From: Oceanicaulis sp. | Lineage (GTDB): Bacteria > Pseudomonadota > Alphaproteobacteria > Caulobacterales > Maricaulaceae | Assembly (NCBI GenBank): GCA_040112665.1 | Contig: CP157796.1 | Span: 1,428,813-1,492,812 of the forward strand | Reading direction: 5' to 3' | DNA length: 64,000 bases | In this document: in pieces, positions 34,241 to 41,410 of the stretch | How the letters are laid out: the number at the start of each line of letters is the position of its first letter | Position numbering within the stretch: position 1 is the stretch's first letter | The notes under the pieces: model-generated | Database searches by the model: none | What the model saw: the letters and a program-made list of their open reading frames with translations, nothing else | What the model was told of the DNA's origin: nothing | Made by a program: the position numbers and the translations under genes

Positions 34241-35101
34241 ATGACCACGCTCGCACCGCTCCCCGATCCGCTCGACGAAAGCCGCGACTACGACCGCATG
34301 GCCGCCGCCATCGCCTGGCTGGGCGAGCACTGGCGCGAACAGCCCGACCTCGCCGAAGCCGCCCGCGCCGCCGGGCTCGGCCCGCATCATTTCCAGCGCG
34401 TCTTCACCCGCTGGACCGGGGCGAGCCCCAAGCGGATGATCCAGGCGCTGACCTGGGCGAGCGCGCGGCGCATGCTGGTCGAGGGCGCGAGCGTTCTGGA
34501 CGCCGCCTACGAGACGGGGCTGAGCTCGCCCTCGCGCCTGCATGACGTCTTCATCGCCGAAGAGGCCGCGAGCCCCGGCGAGGTGAAGTCAGGCGGACAG
34601 ACGCTGACCTTCCGCACCGGATTCGCGCCCACCCCGTTCGGGATCGGCGTGTTCCTGATCGCTCCGCGCGGGCTCTCCGCGCTCGCCTTCGCCGACCCCG
34701 GCGAAGAGGAGGCCGCGCTGGCCGATCTCACCGGACGCTATCCCGAAGCGCGCTTCGTCCGTGACGATGTTGTCGCCAAGGACTGGGCGGCGCGCATCTT
34801 CGAGGCCGCGCCGGGCGAGGCTTCGATCCCGCTCGCGCTTTACGGCACGCCTTGGCGGCGGCAGGTCTGGCGCGCGCTTCTGCGCATCCCGGCAGGACGG
34901 ATCGTCAGCTACCGCACGATCGCCGAGACGGTCTGCACCGCGAAGGCCAGCCGGGCGGTCGGCGCGGCGGTGGGCGCGAACCCGGTGAGCTTCCTCATCC
35001 CGTGCCATCGCGTGCTCTCCAGCGACGGCCGGCTGACCGGCTATCACTGGGGGCTGAATCGCAAGCGCGCCATGCTCGCCTACGAGGCGGCGAGGCGTTA
35101 G
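34241..35101 (+). CDS. ada: Ada-like HTH / methylated-DNA-protein-cysteine methyltransferase
   Basis: 286 residues. Residues 20-110 are an AraC-type HTH (HHFQRVFTRWTGASPKRMIQAL in the family pattern) and 115-286 the Ogt-like domain with FLIPCHRVLSSDGRLTGYHWG; the cysteine of PCHR accepts the alkyl group from O6-methylguanine. The N-terminal metal-binding phosphotriester domain of classical Ada is absent. It repairs alkylated bases and may activate its own promoter. Confidence 0.9.
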   Translation: MTTLAPLPDPLDESRDYDRMAAAIAWLGEHWREQPDLAEAARAAGLGPHHFQRVFTRWTGASPKRMIQALTWASARRMLVEGASVLDAAYETGLSSPSRLHDVFIAEEAASPGEVKSGGQTLTFRTGFAPTPFGIGVFLIAPRGLSALAFADPGEEEAALADLTGRYPEARFVRDDVVAKDWAARIFEAAPGEASIPLALYGTPWRRQVWRALLRIPAGRIVSYRTIAETVCTAKASRAVGAAVGANPVSFLIPCHRVLSSDGRLTGYHWGLNRKRAMLAYEAARR

Positions 35102-35111
35102 AACAGCGCCC

Positions 35112-35699
35112 ATGTTCTTCGCATCGCTCTACCTGCTCGGCGGGCTCGTCCTCCTGTTCATCGTAACAAGCCTCGCGCGCTGGGCGCTCGCCGTGCGCGC
35201 GCTGAAAGGCGATGCGCGCGACGAGTACGCGCTTCGAACCCGCGAGAAGCCCGGCACGGTGAAGGATGTCGGCGAGGACGAATTCGTCCGGCTCTATGTC
35301 GACAGCCACCAGCCGCGCTGGGCGCTCTATGCGGCCGGCGGCGCGGCGGCGGCGCTTCTGGTCAGCCCGGTGTCTCTGCTCGTGGTGCCCTGGCTCTACG
35401 ACGTGGTCTGGCGGGCGGGCGGCGCGCCGGACTGGGGCGGGCGCACCGGTTATGTCTTCATGTTCGTACTGTTCTTCTCACTGTGCTTCATCTGGGCCTC
35501 GGTCGCGGCGATCTTCGCCCGGCTGGCGCACGCCAACAGCCCCGAGCCGTTCCACCACGCGCTCGCACGGGCGCGCGGCGAGCCCATCCCCGAAGACACC
35601 GGCTGGCGGCCCCGGCCGAAATGGGCGCGCCGGGTGCGTCCCGATCCGCGGACGGGGAGCGAAACCGAAGACGCCGCAGATCGCGCGCCGAACGACTGA
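35112..35699 (+). CDS. hypothetical membrane protein
   Basis: 195 residues with a first hydrophobic helix at the N-terminus (LYLLGGLVLLFIVTSLARWAL), two more around 75-100 and one near 115-145, and a charged Pro/Arg-rich cytoplasmic tail. No family is recognised. It follows the Ada-like gene after 10 bp and is likely co-transcribed. Codon use is typical of the region. Confidence 0.65.
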   Translation: MFFASLYLLGGLVLLFIVTSLARWALAVRALKGDARDEYALRTREKPGTVKDVGEDEFVRLYVDSHQPRWALYAAGGAAAALLVSPVSLLVVPWLYDVVWRAGGAPDWGGRTGYVFMFVLFFSLCFIWASVAAIFARLAHANSPEPFHHALARARGEPIPEDTGWRPRPKWARRVRPDPRTGSETEDAADRAPND

Positions 35700-35744
35700 C
35701 GCTTCGGCTGCGTTCAATTCATTCAAACCGTTACGGAGTCTTGC

Positions 35745-36224
35745 ATGGAATTCCTGCACGCCATGGTGCGCGTCACCGACATCGACGCCTCGCTGCGCTT
35801 TTTCTGCGAAGGGCTGGGCTTTGAAGAGGTGCGCCGCAGCGAGAACGAGAAGGGCCGGTTCACGCTGATCTTCCTGGCCGCCGCCGACGACCTCAAGCGC
35901 GCAGGGTTCGAGCCGCCGCTGACCCGCCCGATCGAAGGGACCCTGCCGGCGGGCCTGCCCATGGTCGAGCTCACCTATAACTGGGATCCCGAAGAGTACG
36001 GCTCGGGCCGCAATTTCGGCCATCTGGCCTATCGGGTGGCGGACATCTACGCGCTCTGCGCCCGGCTGCAGGGCATGGGCTACACGATCAACCGCCCGCC
36101 GCGCGACGGTCGCATGGCGTTCGTGAAGACCCCCGACGGGATCTCCATCGAGCTTCTGCAGGCCGGCGAGGCGCAAGAGCCCGCCGAGCCCTGGAAGAGC
36201 ATGGAGAACGAGGGCAGCTGGTAA
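35745..36224 (+). CDS. gloA: lactoylglutathione lyase-type VOC protein (glyoxalase I)
   Basis: 159 residues. The vicinal-oxygen-chelate fold is visible: MEFLHAMVRVTDIDASLRFFCEGLGF (first ligand His near residue 5), then VELTYNWDPEEYGSGRNFGHLAYRV and a C-terminal FVKTPDGISIELLQ with the catalytic Glu. The order and spacing match glyoxalase I, which converts the methylglyoxal-glutathione adduct to S-lactoylglutathione. The last 20 residues are a family-atypical acidic tail. Confidence 0.9.
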   Translation: MEFLHAMVRVTDIDASLRFFCEGLGFEEVRRSENEKGRFTLIFLAAADDLKRAGFEPPLTRPIEGTLPAGLPMVELTYNWDPEEYGSGRNFGHLAYRVADIYALCARLQGMGYTINRPPRDGRMAFVKTPDGISIELLQAGEAQEPAEPWKSMENEGSW

Positions 36225-36292
36225 AAGCAGCGCCGATCGGCTGGCAAATGTCGCGGCGCTTCAACCAGCGGAGCGCCCCCCTGCGACACAGA

Positions 36293-36326
36293 CAAGAAAA
36301 AAGGCCGCCCCTTCCGGAGCGGCCTT
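36293..36326 (-). terminator. terminator between gloA and dps, strongest for dps
   Basis: The stem 36301-36311 pairs with 36316-36326 with one mismatch and a TTCC loop. The minus strand continues into six T residues (36295-36300), giving a good terminator for dps. The plus-strand tail TTTCCC is weaker but may also end gloA transcripts. Confidence 0.8.
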
Positions 36327-36350
36327 TCCCTTAAGCGATCGTCATCGCGC

Positions 36351-36884
36351 CTAGTGCTTGGCGCCGTGCGGTTCGTCGGCGGCGATGGCGCGGAGCATCC
36401 AGGCGTTCTGCTCGTGCTGCTGCATCCGGTCGATGAGCATGTCCTCGGTGACCTTGTCGCCGAGCTCCTCGGCGATGTCGCTGGCCGCCTTCATGCGCCG
36501 GGCGACGAGCTCGTTGTCATGGGCCAGCGCCTCGACCATCTGCTTGGCGGTCTTCGGGCTGCCGTCGTCCTCCTCGATCGCGGAGATCTCGGCGAACTGG
36601 CGGTAGCTGCCGGGGCTGGGCTCGCCCAGCGCGCGGATGCGCTCGGCCAGATCGTCGGCGGCCTCGAACAGGTCCTGGTACTGCTCTTCGGTCAGCTCGT
36701 GGATCGACACGAAGAGCGGGCCCGCCACGTTCCAGTGATAGCCCTGGGTCTTGGCGAGCAGCAGATAGGTGTCCGCCGTCGCCGAGGCCAGGCGCGCGGC
36801 GAGGCGCTTTCGGGCCTCTTCGCCGGCCACCGAGATGTGCGGGCTTTCTTCGTTGCGAAGGTCGGAATCGAGCGCGTCGCTCAT
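36351..36884 (-). CDS. dps: Dps-family DNA-binding ferritin-like protein
   Basis: 177 residues. The ferroxidase site at the dimer interface is recognisable from AKTQGYHWNVAGPLF (His), then IHELTEEQYQDLFEAADDLAERIRALG (Asp and Glu ligands). Members form a 12-subunit shell that oxidises and stores iron and binds DNA during stress. The extended N-terminus (about 25 residues) could hold DNA contacts. The gene sits 61 bp after a small membrane gene on the same strand and ends at a clear terminator. Confidence 0.93.
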   Translation of the reverse strand: MSDALDSDLRNEESPHISVAGEEARKRLAARLASATADTYLLLAKTQGYHWNVAGPLFVSIHELTEEQYQDLFEAADDLAERIRALGEPSPGSYRQFAEISAIEEDDGSPKTAKQMVEALAHDNELVARRMKAASDIAEELGDKVTEDMLIDRMQQHEQNAWMLRAIAADEPHGAKH

Positions 36885-36945
36885 GAAACAATCCTCTTAT
36901 GGCGTGTCAGGGTCCGGTTCGGGGGCGCGCTGATGCGCTGCGCCG

Positions 36946-37095
36946 TCAGCCGCCGAACGGGCGGAGCAGGATCGCTGCGGCGGTCACTGCGCCCAGCGAG
37001 AGAAATCCGATGATCAGCGACCAGATGAAGACTTTCTCCTGGTCGCCGCGGCGTTCGCCCTGTCGGGCCTCGGTCTTGCGAACCTTCACGGTCAT
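36946..37095 (-). CDS. 49-residue single-pass membrane protein
   Basis: ATG at 37093-37095 has a strong AAAGGAGG signal 7 nt upstream. The translation begins MTVKVRKTEARQGERRGDQE, a basic soluble part, followed by one transmembrane helix (FIWSLIIGFLSLGAVTAAAI) and RPFGG. It reads in the same direction as dps, 61 bp upstream of it, and a GGAAC-N17-GGTT promoter-like sequence lies upstream. No family is recognised, but the ribosome signal and codon pattern support a real gene. Confidence 0.7.
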   Translation of the reverse strand: MTVKVRKTEARQGERRGDQEKVFIWSLIIGFLSLGAVTAAAILLRPFGG

Positions 37096-37408
37096 GGCTG
37101 ACCTCCTTTCGCGTCGCACCGCCGCGCGGGAGCCTCTCGCCGGCTCCGCCTCTCGCGGCGTGTCGGGGTTCGACCTAGGGCCGATCCTTGATGAGACAAC
37201 CGGCCCGGCGTGGAGCGCGTTCCCGCCCGAAGGGCGAATTTCGACAAAAATCTCCGGAACAAGAAGCGCAGCGGAACCGGCGGGGCGGCGGCGCGGTTGT
37301 TTTCATGCCTGAACGCCCGCCTGCGTACAGCCGGTTCGGCTTTGCGCGGCGGCGGCGGCGCGCTATATGCGGTGCGCGTTTCGTTTACACCGAAGAAGGA
37401 CACCGCTC
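37096..37408. promoter_or_regulatory. divergent promoter region with two EcfG-like motifs
   Basis: This 313-bp gene-free stretch separates the 49-residue membrane gene (minus) from the 26-residue gene (plus). On the minus strand GGAAC (37219-37223) and GGTT (37198-37201) are 17 bp apart. On the plus strand GGAAC (37273-37277) and GGTT (37295-37298) are also 17 bp apart. The alphaproteobacterial general-stress sigma factor EcfG recognises GGAAC-N16/17-CGTT, so each differs by one base. Confidence 0.4.
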
Positions 37409-37489
37409 ATGGCCGCCATCATCGCTCTCGGGCTCGCCTTCGGCGTTTTCGCCATCCTCAACCTCATCGACAACAAGCGCCTGGACTAG
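37409..37489 (+). CDS. 26-residue membrane peptide
   Basis: ATG at 37409 is preceded by AAGGA 9 nt upstream. The product is a hydrophobic helix (AAIIALGLAFGVFAILNLI) with a DNKRLD tail, so a small inner-membrane peptide. It is 46 bp before the cation antiporter gene and probably shares its transcript. It could be a leader peptide or a small partner of the antiporter; length alone limits confidence. Confidence 0.55.
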   Translation: MAAIIALGLAFGVFAILNLIDNKRLD

Positions 37490-37535
37490 ATCCGTCACGC
37501 CGCCCTTTCCCTGACGACGCTGACAGGACGCCCCC

Positions 37536-38537
37536 ATGCCCGAACCGATCCTTCTGCTGATCCTGATCGTGGCGGGCATCGCCGTGTTGCTGTTCGGCGG
37601 CGAGGTTCTGGTGCGCGGGGCGACCTCGCTCGCCCGCCGGCTGGGCGTGCCCGCGCTGATCGTGGGTCTGACGATCGTCGCCTTCGGCACCAGTGCGCCG
37701 GAGATGGTCGTCAGCGCCGCGGCCGCCATCGAGGGCGCGCCGGGCCTGGCCATCGGAAACATCGTCGGATCGAACATCGCCAACATCCTGCTGGTGCTGG
37801 GCCTGCCTGCGATCATCGCGCCGCTGGCCACCAAGGCGCCGGGCGTCAGGCGCAACGCCTTCATCGCGCTGGCGCTTACGGGGTTGTTCATCTGGTTCGG
37901 CATGGACGGGGCGCTGGGCCTGAATGAAGGCTGGGCGCTGGCCGGGCTGATCGTGGCGTATGTGGCCTATCTCGCCATCGGCGCGCGCTCGGCCAAGGAC
38001 GATCCGGTGATCGCCGAGCTGACCGAGGTCGACGACATGGACGGCCTGCCGCAGACCTGGCTGATGACGGGCGTGTACGTCCTTCTGGGCCTTGTCCTGC
38101 TGCCCGTCGGCGCGCAGCTCATCGTCACCGGCGGGGCGGGGATCGCGCGCGAGTTCGGCGTGTCCGAGGCGGTGATCGGGCTGACCATCCTGGCCTTCGG
38201 CACCTCGCTGCCCGAGCTCGCCACAGCCCTGGTCGCCGCGCTCAAGCGCCAGGCGGAGATGGCGATCGGCAACGTCATCGGCTCGAACATCTTCAACATC
38301 TGCGCGGTGGGCGGCATCACGGGCGTGGCCGCGAGCCTCGCCACGGGCGAACCCGCGCCGGTCGAGCAATCCTTCATCGCCTTCGATTTCTGGGTGATGG
38401 CCGGCGTCATGATCGCCATCGCGGGGCTGATCTTCGCCGGCCGCAAGGTCTCCCGGCCGGTCGGCGCGGTGTTCGCAGCCGCTTACGTCGCCTACGTGGT
38501 CTGGCTGGTCGCCCAGAACGTGCCGGGCGTGCTCTAG
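37536..38537 (+). CDS. calcium/sodium antiporter, CaCA family (YrbG-like)
   Basis: 333 residues with about ten transmembrane helices in two homologous halves. The alpha-repeats carry the ion-binding motifs VAFGTSAPEMVVSA (about 50) and LAFGTSLPELATAL (about 225), each followed by NIVGSNIANILLVLG or NVIGSNIFNICAVGG. It exchanges Na+ or H+ for Ca2+ across the inner membrane. The C-terminus overlaps the convergent response regulator gene by 4 bp. Confidence 0.92.
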   Translation: MPEPILLLILIVAGIAVLLFGGEVLVRGATSLARRLGVPALIVGLTIVAFGTSAPEMVVSAAAAIEGAPGLAIGNIVGSNIANILLVLGLPAIIAPLATKAPGVRRNAFIALALTGLFIWFGMDGALGLNEGWALAGLIVAYVAYLAIGARSAKDDPVIAELTEVDDMDGLPQTWLMTGVYVLLGLVLLPVGAQLIVTGGAGIAREFGVSEAVIGLTILAFGTSLPELATALVAALKRQAEMAIGNVIGSNIFNICAVGGITGVAASLATGEPAPVEQSFIAFDFWVMAGVMIAIAGLIFAGRKVSRPVGAVFAAAYVAYVVWLVAQNVPGVL

Positions 38538-38944
38538 CGGTCAGCGCCGCCGCACGTCTCCTTGATGAAGGCGACATACTCCTCGAGCGTCCGCGGCTTG
38601 GAGCGGTAGAGACACGCGCCAGCCTCCAGCGCCCGCTTGCGGTCGTCTTCGGAGCGCGAAGTGGAGAACGCGGCGATCTGAGGGGGGCGGCTGGGCAGGG
38701 CGGTGATCTCGGCGATCACCTCGAACCCGCTCTTGCCGGGCATGTTGAGATCGACCAGCACCAGGTCGGGCGAGAGCGCGCCGCATTGCGCCAGCCCCTC
38801 GCTGCCGCTCTCGGCGTAGTGGATGTCGCAGGCGATCCCGGCGCTGTCGCGCGCGCTGCGCAGAAGCTCGGCCTCGGTCGGATCGTCGTCGATCAGCAGG
38901 ACGGAGTGCACCCGGCCGGTCTTCGCTTCTCGCCTGACGTCCAT
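38534..38944 (-). CDS. single-domain response regulator (Rcp1/CheY-like)
   Basis: 136 residues from ATG 38942-38944. The receiver domain has acidic pocket DDD (about 19-21), phospho-acceptor D65 (VLVDLNMPGKSG), STS at the switch region and RSKP with the conserved Lys. PSRPPQIAAFSTSRSEDD follows the Rcp1 family style. No output domain is present, so it signals by protein contact. No cognate kinase is nearby. Confidence 0.88.
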   Translation of the reverse strand: MDVRREAKTGRVHSVLLIDDDPTEAELLRSARDSAGIACDIHYAESGSEGLAQCGALSPDLVLVDLNMPGKSGFEVIAEITALPSRPPQIAAFSTSRSEDDRKRALEAGACLYRSKPRTLEEYVAFIKETCGGADR

Positions 38945-39359
38945 CCCGCCCCCGTTTCGCGGTCCGCTCCTGCATAAGAAGAATACGTTGACCAAGAATG
39001 CCCGCGCCCGGCGAGCCCGCGCAAGGGCGCAACCGGCAAAATCCAGAACATATTATATTTTTCGCCGCCAGGTCCGGACCGGTTACCCGCGCCGCGCGCA
39101 GGCGGGGGCGGTCACACGCCCCTTAGACGCCACGCGGCGCGTCTCGCGCGCGGCCTGTGCATACCCGCTCTCTACGCCCCCAAGGCTCGCGCGCCCGCGC
39201 TTCCAGCCGGGCCCGCTCGCGGTGGGTGCGGATCCTCTTTCTCATGGACTGCAGGGCAAGCCCGGTGCGGGGGGAGGGGGGTGAGCCGCGGTCCGCGCCT
39301 TGCGCACGGCGTCCGCCTGGGCTGAAATCGGCGATGACAGAGGGGTCCGGGGGGAGCTC
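38945..39359. other. gene-free region between response regulator and membrane protein
   Basis: About 415 bp without a convincing gene. The part near 39040-39062 is AT-rich and contains TATAAT on the minus strand (39052-39057), a likely -10 element for the response regulator, though no good -35 is seen. The rest is GC-rich and shows no clear repeat or RNA structure. Confidence 0.4.
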
Positions 39360-39920
39360 ATGAACGCGATGATCACGGCGGCGGCCGAACATGTACGCTC
39401 GCTCGGCGATCCGCTGATCGCCGCGCTGGCGGTGCTGGCGCTCGGGGGCGGGGTCTGGCTGGCGACTGTCGTCTTTCGGCTCGGCGCCAGCTTGCTCTTT
39501 TCTGGAAACGGCGGCGCAGCGCGTGGTTTCCAAATTTCCGTGCATGACGAAAATCGCGGCGACCCGGAAGTTTGGATGAACTGGAACCAGGCGAAGGCGC
39601 TGGGTTTCGAGGACGGCGCGCCGGTCCTCCTCCGAGAGGACAAAACGATCGGCGCCAAGGCGGCGAAGGCGCTCGTCCGGCGACGGTACGCCTCGAAAGT
39701 GGAGGAAGGCACGCTCCAGCTGGACCGGCGCACCTTCGCCGTCTTGTTTCCCGACCTCGCGGACACCGAGGAACAGACGACTGAAGCGGCCTTGCGCCTC
39801 AAGCGCGACGGCGGGTTATGGAGCCATCCCCGGACAGAAATCCGAATCAGCGTGCGTCTGACCTTCTGGGTCTTCGTCGCCTCGGTTTTGGCGTCCATCC
39901 TGATCGAGCTGCTCGTATAG
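39360..39920 (+). CDS. hypothetical membrane protein
   Basis: 186 residues from ATG 39360. A hydrophobic helix (PLIAALAVLALGGGVWLATVVFRLGASLLF) starts the chain, a soluble Arg/Lys-rich domain follows (about 55-165, with HDENRGDPEVWMNWNQAKALGFEDG), and a final helix (LTFWVFVASVLASILIELLV) ends it. No family is recognised. The soluble part probably faces the cytoplasm. Confidence 0.6.
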   Translation: MNAMITAAAEHVRSLGDPLIAALAVLALGGGVWLATVVFRLGASLLFSGNGGAARGFQISVHDENRGDPEVWMNWNQAKALGFEDGAPVLLREDKTIGAKAAKALVRRRYASKVEEGTLQLDRRTFAVLFPDLADTEEQTTEAALRLKRDGGLWSHPRTEIRISVRLTFWVFVASVLASILIELLV

Positions 39921-40269
39921 CCCCGGGCCCCCTTAACGGCATGCCCAGCCCGTTCGGCCCGTCGATCGATTCCCCGGATCGATCTCAAGGCCTCACCCCA
40001 GCGCGCCGGCCGGGGTGAGCGCTGGTCCGCAAAGCGGATGAAAGGGTCCGGGGGATCCTTTCAAAGCAGCGAACGGGCTGGCGAGCCCTCATTTGAAAGC
40101 GCGAACGGCCGGCCCTCCAGGCCGCTGCGAAGCGGTGAGCGGGCGCAGGCCGGTCTCCCGGACTTGATCCGGGGAATGACGCTCCGGCTTAAGCTGCGGG
40201 AGACGCGGGGTTGGAGTTAGGGGAGGGGGATTGCGTGTATTAGCTTGATTTCCCGCTAGTAATTTTGTT
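39921..40269. repeat. nested palindromic repeats upstream of the defence cassette
   Basis: Inside this gene-free stretch AGCCCGTTCG (39947-39956) pairs with CGAACGGGCT (40070-40079), enclosing smaller hairpins built on GATCGAT..CCGG..ATCGATC, CTCACCCC/GGGGTGAG and GAAAGG/CCTTTC. A CCCGGACTTGATCCGGG palindrome follows near 40158; the same sequence recurs near 51789. These look like REP-type intergenic repeats of this genome. Confidence 0.65.
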
Positions 40270-40340
40270 TTAACTCGACTTAAAGCTTTAATTATACTTA
40301 GATCGCTCAGTTAGCTAACGAATCGATGAGTTCCCAATGA
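40270..40340 (+). promoter_or_regulatory. promoter, palindrome and mini-ORF before the methyltransferase
   Basis: TTAACT (40270-40275) and TATACT (40293-40298), 17 bp apart, form a good sigma-70 promoter. The perfect palindrome GTTAGCTAAC (40310-40319) lies near the predicted transcript start. A four-codon ORF (ATG AGT TCC CAA TGA, 40326-40340) ends overlapping the methyltransferase ATG at 40337, which has no clear ribosome site. Confidence 0.5.
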
Positions 40341-41410
40341 GTCAGTCCGCAACGGAGCCGCTGCCAAAGCCAACCGCAATTGATCTTTTTAGCGGATGCG
40401 GCGGCCTGACTCTGGGTCTTAAGAAGGCGGGATATAGGGTCATTGGCGCCGTTGAAAACGACAAGCTTGCGGCTGAGACCTTTGAGTTAAATCACCCAAA
40501 GACGTACGTATTTAAGCGTGACATCAGGGACCTCCCGCTGAAAACGGTGACAGAAAAGCTCGGCCTTGAGCCAGGCCAGCTGACCCTGCTTGCTGGCTGC
40601 CCGCCATGTCAGGGGTTTTCAACTCTCAGAACCCGGAATGGTGCCGTACAGATTGCCGAGCCGATGAACGACCTTGTGTATGAGTTCGTACGGTTCGCCG
40701 AAGGCCTGCGCCCCCAAGCCGTAATGATGGAGAACGTGCCGGGTCTTGCTACTGATGAGCGCATTGAGGAAATCAAGGCTTCTTTGGAAGCGATTGGATA
40801 CCAATGCGATTATAAAGTTTTCAACGCTGCTGAGTTTGGTGCCCCCCAGCGCCGCCGCAGAATGATCCTTATTGGCCTGCAGGGGCGAAAGCCTGAGTTT
40901 GCGGAGCCAAGCAAGCGACGGCGGACGGTTAAGTCGGTAATCGGTGCACTGCCTCCCGCCGGGAAATCGGGTGATCCCCTGCACGATTACGAGGTCCGCC
41001 GAGCTCATCATGTCCAGCAGATAATCAAAAGCATCCCGGTAGATGGCGGGAGCCGCAGAGATTTGCCTAAAGCCTTGCAGTTGAAATGCCACAAAGACTT
41101 TGATGGCTACCGCGATATCTATGGTCGGATGGCTTGGTCAAAGCCATCACCGACAATCACAGGCGGATGTATCAATCCGTCAAAAGGACGCTTCCTCCAT
41201 CCTGAGCACGATCGTGCAATAACCCTACGTGAAGCAGCGATGCTCCAGGGGTTTCCAAAAAACTTCAAATTTGACGTTTCCAAGGGGCGTTATCCAACGG
41301 CGCAGATGATCGGTAACGCGTTTCCACCAATTTTCGCGCAGAAACACGCAACCGCGTTGCTCGCGCAGCTAAACGCAAGAACGGCGAACAAGGACGCAAA
41401 CTCTCAATGA
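40337..41410 (+). CDS. DNA (cytosine-5-)-methyltransferase
   Basis: 357 residues of the Dcm/M.HhaI family. Motif I IDLFSGCGGLTLGLKKAGY (about 15-33), motif IV GCPPCQGFST with catalytic Cys91, motif VI ENVPG with Glu132, motif VIII QRRRRM (Q171 onward) and motifs IX-X KPSPTITGG and QMIGNAFPP are all intact. The target-recognition region lies between about 185 and 280. It flips out and methylates C5 of cytosine in a specific sequence. Its last bases overlap the helicase-nuclease start (ATGA), so the two are translated together, suggesting self-protection for that nuclease. It is AT-richer than the host genes. Confidence 0.93.
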   Translation: MSQSATEPLPKPTAIDLFSGCGGLTLGLKKAGYRVIGAVENDKLAAETFELNHPKTYVFKRDIRDLPLKTVTEKLGLEPGQLTLLAGCPPCQGFSTLRTRNGAVQIAEPMNDLVYEFVRFAEGLRPQAVMMENVPGLATDERIEEIKASLEAIGYQCDYKVFNAAEFGAPQRRRRMILIGLQGRKPEFAEPSKRRRTVKSVIGALPPAGKSGDPLHDYEVRRAHHVQQIIKSIPVDGGSRRDLPKALQLKCHKDFDGYRDIYGRMAWSKPSPTITGGCINPSKGRFLHPEHDRAITLREAAMLQGFPKNFKFDVSKGRYPTAQMIGNAFPPIFAQKHATALLAQLNARTANKDANSQ

